Source: Sphingomonas sp. CCH21-G11 (GTDB lineage: Bacteria > Pseudomonadota > Alphaproteobacteria > Sphingomonadales > Sphingomonadaceae). Taken from it: a stretch of DNA of 12,215 nt. The stretch covers positions 1-12,215 of the forward strand of contig NZ_LSHX01000051.1 of assembly GCF_001555965.1 (NCBI RefSeq), written 5' to 3'. The notes under the pieces were generated by a model. The model was not told where the DNA came from. It ran no database searches and worked only from the letters and a program-made list of their open reading frames with translations. A program made the translations under genes and the position numbers. Below are positions 5,595 to 12,215 of this stretch, one piece after another (within the stretch, counting starts at the first letter, position 1; each line of letters starts with the position of its first letter).

Positions 5595-7841
5595 TCATCC
5601 TTGGCGTTTGATCGGCGTGGGCAATGCGGGTTCGGCGGCGTCGGCGAGCGTTTCGTCGGCGTTCCCCGCCAGATTCTGGAGCAGGCCCGAATCGAAGGTC
5701 AGCGTGACGCAGGTCCCGCCGCCGGCGCGATCGGCGAACTCGATGCGGCCGAAATGCTCCTCGACGATCTTCTTGACGATGGCGAGGCCCAGCCCCGTGC
5801 CGCGGCTGCGCGTCGTCATATAGGGTTCGACGATGCGGTTGCGGTCGACCGGCAGCCCGACGCCGTTGTCGGCGATGGTCAGCACGACCTCGCCCGCCGT
5901 GGCGCCGGCCGCGACCGTTACCTGGACCTCGCCCTGCGGCAAGTCCTCGCCGCTGCGCGCCGCGATTGCCTCGATCGCGTTCTTGACGATGTTGGTCACC
6001 GCCTGGCCGATCTGGCGGCGGTCGCAGACCAGTGGCGCGCCGTGCAGCCGATCGTCGAGCCGGAACGCGATTTCGGGATGCGCGACCTCGTGCAGGAACA
6101 CCGACTGGCGCGCGATGTCGGCCAGCGGCTCCTCGCGGAACACGGGCTTGGGCATCCGCGCGAAGGACGAAAACTCGTCGACCATGCGTCGCAGGTCGCC
6201 GACCTGGCGGACGATCGTGTCGGTCAACCGGGCGAAGACGCTGTCATCCGCGTCGATCTGCTTGCCATAGCGCCGCTGCAGCCGCTCGGCGGCCAGCTGG
6301 ATCGGGGTCAGCGGGTTCTTGATCTCGTGCGCGATGCGGCGTGCGACGTCGGACCAGGCGGCCCGGCGCTGGTCGAGCAGCTGCTGGGTGATGTCGTCAA
6401 AGGTCAGGATGTGCCCGCCCTCGTCGCGCGTCACCTTCACCGCCAGCGTCTTCGCCTCGCCGCCGGCGACGAGCTGGACGATCGCCTCGCGCGCGCCGTC
6501 GTCGATCAGCGCGTCGAGCTCGGGTGCCACTTCCGCGAGCGGACGACCGACCGTCGCGCCCTCGCTCGCCTTCAGCAGCTGCATCGCGGACGCGTTGACG
6601 AGTCGCACCGCGCGTACGTCGTCGATCGACACGATGCCCGCGGTGACGCCCGACATCACCGCCTCGATCAGCGCACGGCGGCTTTCGAGCTGCGCGTTGG
6701 CCGCGACCAGGTCGCCCGTCTGCTGCTCCAGCCGTGACGTCATCTGGTTGAACGCCTGCGCCAATGTTCCGATCTCGTCGCGGCTGTCGGGTTCGGCGAC
6801 CCGTGCGGTCAGCTCGCCGCCGGCAACGCGCTGCGCCGCGTCGACCAGCGCGCCGACCGGGCGCACCAGCCGGTCCGCCACCTTCAGGGCGACGAACACC
6901 GCCAGCCCGACGATCAGCAGCGAAATACCGAGCAGCGCCGCGTTGAAGCGCAATTGCAACAGCCGCGACCGCTCACGCAGCGCCCGGTAATCCGCCGCGA
7001 CCGCTTCGGCACGCTGGCGGCGCTGCATCAACTCGCGCGCGCCGACGACGCGGCCCGACGCGACGAAATAATCGGTCTTGGGCACCGGCGCGATCGACTG
7101 GACCCGCTCGCCGTTCACCGTGACGATGCTTGGCCGGCCCGCCTGGATCGCGCGGATGTCCTGGATGCGGATACCGTTGACGACGCCCGTCTCATACGGG
7201 TCGACGAGCGCATAGGTCAGGATTTCGCCGCTGTCGGTCACCTTGAAGACGACCGATTCGGCCAGGCTGTGCTGGAACACGCCCTGCGCATAATTGACCA
7301 CGAAATTGGGGTTGTCGAAGTCCCACGAAAACTCGGTCAGCATCCGCGACACGTCGTTGGCGAGCGCGACATTCTCCGAATCGACGTAGCGCGTCATCTC
7401 CTCATAGGATTCGCGCGCCAGCGTCGCGGCGTTCTCGATCATCCCGCGCGCCTTGTCCGAATACCAGAATTCGACGCCATATTGGAAAAGCAGCGAGGCA
7501 AAGACGGTGACGAGCAGCATCGGGACGCTCGCCAGCACGGAGAAGATGGCGACCAGCCGAACGTGGAGCCGCCCCCCGCCCGCCAGCGGCGACCCGGCCG
7601 CACGGCGCCGGGCCGCGCGCCGGCCGATCAGTACGAGCAGCGCCATCCAGGGCAGGAGATTGGCGACGAGCAGCAACGCGACGAGCGGGGGGGTGAGCAG
7701 TCGCTGCGACTGCACGTCGCCGCTCAGCACCGCATAGCTGCCGACCCCGACGCCCAGCCCCGTGGCCAGTGCCAGCAGTTCGAGCACCGGACTGCTGCCG
7801 CTGCGCAAGCCCGCGATCTGCCGGTTCAAGGCGCCATTCAT
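5595..7841 (-). CDS. ntrY: Membrane sensor histidine kinase NtrY
   Basis: NtrY is the inner-membrane kinase that phosphorylates NtrX. With the ATG at 7841 the protein has 748 residues. Hydrophobic segments at about 20-39, 51-73 and 96-120 are followed by a periplasmic or sensor stretch to ~298, a fourth membrane helix (~300-322), HAMP (~322-375), PAS (~384-486), the HisKA domain with phospho-acceptor H505 in AHEIKNPLTPIQLAAERL, and a HATPase domain with N-box NIVKNAIEA, G1 DNGVG and G2 GTGLGLAI. Four transmembrane helices plus HAMP-PAS-HisKA is the usual NtrY plan. The frame could start nine codons earlier at a TTG (7868), but ATG 7841 begins the family-like N-terminus. Its ribosome site is weak (GGCAGG) and lies partly in a 12-bp palindrome. 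The gene follows ntrC after 70 nt, the largest gap inside the two-component block, so it may have its own promoter. The proline- and alanine-rich tail (~727-748) is variable in the family. Confidence 0.94.
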   Translation of the reverse strand: MNGALNRQIAGLRSGSSPVLELLALATGLGVGVGSYAVLSGDVQSQRLLTPPLVALLLVANLLPWMALLVLIGRRAARRRAAGSPLAGGGRLHVRLVAIFSVLASVPMLLVTVFASLLFQYGVEFWYSDKARGMIENAATLARESYEEMTRYVDSENVALANDVSRMLTEFSWDFDNPNFVVNYAQGVFQHSLAESVVFKVTDSGEILTYALVDPYETGVVNGIRIQDIRAIQAGRPSIVTVNGERVQSIAPVPKTDYFVASGRVVGARELMQRRQRAEAVAADYRALRERSRLLQLRFNAALLGISLLIVGLAVFVALKVADRLVRPVGALVDAAQRVAGGELTARVAEPDSRDEIGTLAQAFNQMTSRLEQQTGDLVAANAQLESRRALIEAVMSGVTAGIVSIDDVRAVRLVNASAMQLLKASEGATVGRPLAEVAPELDALIDDGAREAIVQLVAGGEAKTLAVKVTRDEGGHILTFDDITQQLLDQRRAAWSDVARRIAHEIKNPLTPIQLAAERLQRRYGKQIDADDSVFARLTDTIVRQVGDLRRMVDEFSSFARMPKPVFREEPLADIARQSVFLHEVAHPEIAFRLDDRLHGAPLVCDRRQIGQAVTNIVKNAIEAIAARSGEDLPQGEVQVTVAAGATAGEVVLTIADNGVGLPVDRNRIVEPYMTTRSRGTGLGLAIVKKIVEEHFGRIEFADRAGGGTCVTLTFDSGLLQNLAGNADETLADAAEPALPTPIKRQG

Positions 7842-7911
7842 GCCTGCCACGTGGCATCGATACAACAATGCCGTTGCCGGGAAAACACAAGATTGCGCAC
7901 GTGCGTCGCGG
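7842..7911 (-). promoter_or_regulatory. ntrC-ntrY gap with two CACGTG-centred palindromes
   Basis: Two perfect palindromes flank this short gap: TGCCACGTGGCA at 7845-7856, which ends 3 bp before the ntrY start, and CGCACGTGCG at 7896-7905, just after the ntrC stop. Both centre on CACGTG and their centres are exactly 50 bp apart. The stretch between them is AT-richer than its surroundings (TTGTGTTTTC, TTGTTGTATC on the minus strand) and could hold an ntrYX promoter. I see no convincing sigma-54 -24/-12 pair and no good sigma-70 pair. Operator function is inferred from symmetry and position. Confidence 0.4.
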
Positions 7912-9353
<1,442 letters not shown>

Positions 9354-9357
<4 letters not shown>

Positions 9358-10490
9358 GGCCGCGGCTCGGGTGCGCGGGGCAGCAGGACGCGGAACACGG
9401 TGTGCTCCGGATCCCCCTCGCGCGCATATTGGACGATGCCGCCCATGTCGCCCAACAGCTTCTCGACCAGCGGCAGGCCGAGCCCGCGCCCGTCGCGCTT
9501 GCCCGAGACGAAGGGCTCGAACAGGTGGTCCGCCAGGTCGGCGGGGGCGCCGGGGCCGTTGTCGGCGACGATGATCTCGATCGGCAGCGGCACGCGCGGC
9601 TTGCCGGGGGCCAGGCTGAACGACACGCCGTGCCGATAGGCGGTGGCAAGCGTGATGCGCGGCGCGGCAATCATGGTGACCGCCTCGGCAGCGTTCTTGA
9701 GCAGGTTGATCATCACCTGCAGGAACGCGTCGCGATCCAGCATCACGTCGGGCAGCGACGGGTCGAACCGTTCCTCGATCGGCATGTCGCGCGCGAAGCC
9801 GGCAATCGCGACCTGGCGCGCATGGCTCAGCAGCGGATAGATGTTGGTTCGCTGCAGGTTGGGTGGCCGGGTGTCGGTAAAATCCTGCATCCGGTCGATC
9901 AACGCGGCGATGCGATCAACCTCGCTGGTGATCAGGCAGGTCAGCTCGGCCGTCATGCCCGGTCCCGCGGCGTCGAGCCCCGGCGCCGCAGGATCGGCCG
10001 ATGCCAGCAATTGCGCCGCGCCGCGGATGCCCGACAATGGATTCTTGATCTCGTGCGCCAGCATCGCCGCCGCCCCGACTGCCGCGCGGGTGCCGCCAGG
10101 CCGGTCGCTCCCCTGCCCGCCACGCCGTGCGACCGAGACGGCATTCAGCGTGACGATGCGCCAGCCGCTCGGCTCGCTGATCACCGCTTCGGCGAAATCG
10201 GCCCGGAAACGCCCGCCACGGACCAGCATGACCTCGGCATCGAAAGTGGCAAAGCCGTGCCCCGGCCGCCGCGCGGCATAGCCGGCCGGCGGCACGATCA
10301 CCGCATCGAGCGGCCGTCGGCGCATCGCGCGCTCGGACAGGTTGAGCAGGTGTTCGGCGGCGATGTTGGCGTGGACGATCGCGCCTTCGCCATCGAGCAC
10401 CAGTGTCGCCACCGGATGCGCGGCGAAAATCTCGGCAAAGCCGGGCAGCGTGGGTGCCGGCGGCGGTACGCACGCCGGTCCCGATGCCAC
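9354..10490 (-). CDS. ntrB: Nitrogen sensor histidine kinase/phosphatase NtrB
   Basis: NtrB is the cytoplasmic kinase/phosphatase for NtrC and is normally governed by the PII protein. The 378 residues have no membrane helix. An N-terminal PAS domain (~15-125, IFAAHPVATLVLDGEGAIVHAN) leads to the HisKA domain with H146 in LAHEIKNPLSGIRGAAQLL and then a HATPase domain with N-box NLLKNAAEA (262-270), G1 DNGPG (310-314) and G2 GRGLGLPL (334-341). The frame is open far upstream through dusB to 11303, but that part is antisense-frame noise. I chose the GTG at 10490-10488, which lies 8 nt past the dusB stop, has GAGGG at 10500-10496 with 5 nt spacing, and precedes the PAS homology by about 15 residues. 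No in-frame ATG exists near by. It is co-transcribed with dusB upstream and overlaps ntrC by 4 nt. Confidence 0.94.
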
Positions 10491-10498
10491 CGCGACCC

Positions 10499-11500
10499 TC
10501 AGGCCGCCGCGCGCGAACGCCACGGCGCGTAGAACGCCGCCAGCATCGCCTGCACGCGCTTGGGGTCGGGCTCCTGGTTCACCCGGTTGCGGAACTCCGC
10601 CGATCCGTGCAGCCCGCGGGTGTACCAGCCGATATGCTTGCGCGCCATGTTGACACCGGTTTCGACGCCATAATGGCTGAGCATCGCGTCGTAATGCTCG
10701 GTGATCAGGTGATATTGCTCCTCGATCGTCGGATCGGGCACCTCGCGCCCCTCGGCGAACCACGCCATCACCTGGCCGAGCAGCCACGGCTTGCCATAGG
10801 CACCGCGCCCGATCATCACCCCGTCCGCGCCCGATTGCGCCAGCGCGGCTTCCGCATCCGCGATCGAGCAGATGTCGCCATTGACGATCACCGGCAGCGT
10901 CACCGCATCCTTGACCTTGCGGACGAACGCCCAGTCGGCATTCCCCTTGTACATCTGGTTGCGCGTGCGGCCGTGCACCGTGATCATCTGCGCGCCCAGG
11001 TCCTGCGCGATCCGGGCAAGCTCGGGTGCGTTCAGGCTCGAATGATCCCAGCCCATCCGCATCTTGACCGTCACCGGCACGTCGACTGCCTTCACCGTCG
11101 CCTCGATCAGCGATGCGGCGAGCGGCAGGTCGCGCATCAGCGCGGAGCCGGCATCGCCGTTGACGATCTTCTTGACCGGGCAGCCCATGTTGATGTCGAT
11201 GATGGCCGCGCCGCGATCGGCGTTGAGCTTGGCCGCTTCGGCCATCTCGTGCGGGGAGCAGCCCGCGAGCTGCATCGAGATCGGTTCCTCGACCCGGTCC
11301 CACGCCGCCTTCTGCAGCGACTGGCGCGTCTCGCGGATCATCGCCTGGCTGGCGATCATCTCGGTGACGTTCAGACCCGAGCCGTAACGGCGCACCAGCG
11401 TGCGGAACGGCAGGTCGGTGACGCCCGTCATCGGCGCCAGGATCACCGGCGCGTCGATCGTCACGGGTCCGATGCGGATGGGGGAAAGTCTGCTCATCAT
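10499..11500 (-). CDS. dusB: tRNA-dihydrouridine synthase DusB
   Basis: DusB is an FMN enzyme that uses NADPH to reduce specific uridines in the tRNA D-loop. The 333 residues form the TIM-barrel plus C-terminal helical domain of the family. Visible motifs are the FMN-binding start [12 protein letters not shown] (22-33), catalytic C107 in [21 protein letters not shown]146 in VKMRMGWD, H176 in [16 protein letters not shown] at 207-209 and GRGAYGKPW (231-239). Two adjacent ATGs exist (11500 and 11497). The AGG of the ribosome site is 3 nt from the first and 6 nt from the second, so the second may be used, giving 332 residues. The AGG is part of a 6-bp hairpin (11501-11519). It is the first gene of the dusB-ntrBC-ntrYX-hfq-hflX run. 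Linkage of dusB with nitrogen regulators is conserved in proteobacteria (dusB-fis or dusB-ntrB), and the Fis-like C-terminus of NtrC echoes that. Confidence 0.96.
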   Translation of the reverse strand: MMSRLSPIRIGPVTIDAPVILAPMTGVTDLPFRTLVRRYGSGLNVTEMIASQAMIRETRQSLQKAAWDRVEEPISMQLAGCSPHEMAEAAKLNADRGAAIIDINMGCPVKKIVNGDAGSALMRDLPLAASLIEATVKAVDVPVTVKMRMGWDHSSLNAPELARIAQDLGAQMITVHGRTRNQMYKGNADWAFVRKVKDAVTLPVIVNGDICSIADAEAALAQSGADGVMIGRGAYGKPWLLGQVMAWFAEGREVPDPTIEEQYHLITEHYDAMLSHYGVETGVNMARKHIGWYTRGLHGSAEFRNRVNQEPDPKRVQAMLAAFYAPWRSRAAA

Positions 11501-11519
11501 CTGCCTAAAAATCAGGCAG
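11501..11519 (-). promoter_or_regulatory. Hairpin covering the dusB ribosome binding site
   Basis: On the minus strand CTGCCT-GATTTTT-AGGCAG forms a 6-bp stem with a 7-nt loop that ends directly at the dusB ATG. The AGG that would pair with 16S rRNA lies in the 3' arm, so folding would hide it. The stem is short and may have only modest effect. The structure is seen in the sequence; any regulatory role is inference. Confidence 0.45.
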
Positions 11520-11520
11520 C

Positions 11521-11549
11521 GCCATAAGGCCTTGCGGGGTTACTGACAA
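11521..11549 (-). promoter_or_regulatory. Candidate promoter for the dusB-ntrBC cluster
   Basis: On the minus strand TTGTCA (11549-11544, five of six to TTGACA) is followed after 17 nt by TATGGC (11526-11521, only three of six to TATAAT). This lies in the 77-bp gap shared with the divergent ispD gene. The -35 is good and the -10 is poor, so the call is tentative. No equally good plus-strand promoter was found for ispD. Confidence 0.3.
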
Positions 11550-11577
11550 GGCGGCGTCGAATGGCTAGGGCGACGCG

Positions 11578-12215
11578 ATGATTCAACGCCGTCCCCCCGT
11601 CGTTCAGGCCATCATCGTCGCCGCTGGCACCGGCACGCGGACCGGCCGTGCGCTGCCCAAGCAGTTCGCCGATCTCGCGGGCCGGCCGATGATCGCGCAC
11701 AGCCACGCCGCACTGGCCGGGCATCCGGCGATTGCAGGGGTGCTGTGCGTCATCGGCGAGGGCCAGCAGGCGTTGCTCGCCGACGCGCTGGGCGATGTCC
11801 CGCACGTTCTCGGCGGGGCCAGCCGCCGGCAATCGGTCGCCAACGGGCTGGCGGCGATCGCCGCGTCGGGCGGTGCCGATGTCGTGCTGGTCCACGACGC
11901 CGCGCGCCCCTTCCTCAGCGCCGAGGTGATCGACCGGCTGGTCGCGGCGCTCGACGACGCGGCGGGTGCGATCCCGGTGCTGTCGGTGGCCGACACGTTG
12001 GCGCGCGGCCAGGCGGGCGTGCTCGGCGACATCGTCCCGCGCGACGGCCTGTATCGCGTCCAGACGCCCCAGGCGTTCCGCTTCGACCTGCTCACCGCCG
12101 CCCACGCGGCCTGGCCCGCCGACCGCGAGGCGACCGACGATGCCCAGATGGTCCGCGCGATCGGCCATCGGGTCGCGCTGGTCGCGGGCGATCCGCAGCT
12201 GGAAAAGATCACCTT
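11578..12215 (+). CDS. ispD: 2-C-methyl-D-erythritol 4-phosphate cytidylyltransferase (IspD, probably bifunctional IspDF), 5' part
   Basis: IspD couples CTP with methylerythritol phosphate in the non-mevalonate isoprenoid pathway. The 212 residues inside the window are open to the edge. Starting at MIQRRPPVVQAIIVAAGTGT they contain the nucleotide-binding loop AAGTGTRTGRALPKQ (15-29, with K28), VLVHDAARPF (103-112), the RVQTPQAF segment (160-167) and EKIT (209-212), where K210 aligns with the substrate lysine near the end of IspD. The cytidylyltransferase domain is therefore almost complete at the edge. In most alphaproteobacteria beside dusB/ntrBC this domain is fused to IspF, so a bifunctional ispDF is likely but not visible. 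The ATG at 11578 has AGGG at 11567-11570 with 7 nt spacing. The gene diverges from dusB and its promoter must lie in the 77-bp gap. Confidence 0.93.
   Translation, partial: MIQRRPPVVQAIIVAAGTGTRTGRALPKQFADLAGRPMIAHSHAALAGHPAIAGVLCVIGEGQQALLADALGDVPHVLGGASRRQSVANGLAAIAASGGADVVLVHDAARPFLSAEVIDRLVAALDDAAGAIPVLSVADTLARGQAGVLGDIVPRDGLYRVQTPQAFRFDLLTAAHAAWPADREATDDAQMVRAIGHRVALVAGDPQLEKIT

Noticed and set aside
7842..7868. TTG at 7868 as the ntrY start
   Set aside because: The ATG at 7841 gives the expected family N-terminus. The nine extra residues (including LYRCHVAG) cross the palindrome and have no better ribosome site.
7842..7911. Sigma-54 promoter before ntrY
   Set aside because: GG and GC dinucleotides at the needed -24/-12 spacing were not found on the minus strand within the gap.
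10491..11303. Possible upstream extension of the ntrB frame to 11303
   Set aside because: It lies wholly within dusB on the same strand in another frame. The composition is arginine/glycine/alanine-rich, as expected of an out-of-frame reading of GC-rich coding DNA.
11512..12168. Minus-strand open frame opposite ispD
   Set aside because: The plus-strand frame contains all IspD motifs; the antisense frame has none and is biased in composition.

Overview
The window is GC-rich and codes densely on both strands. It looks like a chromosomal segment of an alphaproteobacterium, most likely a sphingomonad (Sphingomonas, Novosphingobium or a relative). Three things point there: the order ispD(F) / dusB-ntrB-ntrC-ntrY-ntrX-hfq-hflX, an Hfq made of two fused Sm domains, and palindromic intergenic repeats of the kind I associate with sphingomonad genomes. 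I ran no database search, so the taxonomic call rests on family knowledge.

Layout. At the left edge (1-509, minus strand) a small three-helix membrane protein gene slightly overlaps the 5' end of a prepilin peptidase gene that runs off the window. A divergent gap with a large hairpin repeat (610-680) follows, then a complete thiolase gene on the plus strand (742-1929). The convergent gap 1930-2311 holds no gene. It is almost filled by two further inverted repeats of different sequence.

From 11500 down to 2312 seven genes lie head to tail on the minus strand: dusB, ntrB, ntrC, ntrY, ntrX, hfq, hflX. Junctions are tight: 8 nt between dusB and ntrB, a 4-nt overlap between ntrB and ntrC, 4 nt between ntrY and ntrX, and a 4-nt overlap between hfq and hflX. 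The two real gaps are 70 nt before ntrY and 121 nt before hfq, and these are the likely places for internal promoters. At the right edge the 5' part of ispD, probably bifunctional ispDF, diverges from dusB across 77 bp.

How the genes fit together. NtrB/NtrC and NtrY/NtrX are two histidine kinase/response regulator pairs of the nitrogen and redox control network. NtrC keeps the sigma-54 contact motif GAFTGA; NtrX does not. Hfq and HflX add post-transcriptional control and ribosome rescue, and DusB modifies tRNA. The thiolase and the pilin-processing gene are functionally unrelated neighbours.

Most of the window is a conserved housekeeping and regulatory cluster. I see no CRISPR array, insertion sequence, phage gene, tRNA or rRNA. 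The most notable points are the asymmetric tandem Hfq, the NtrX without GAFTGA, the two CACGTG-centred palindromes spaced exactly 50 bp before ntrY, and the three unlike palindromic repeats around the thiolase gene.
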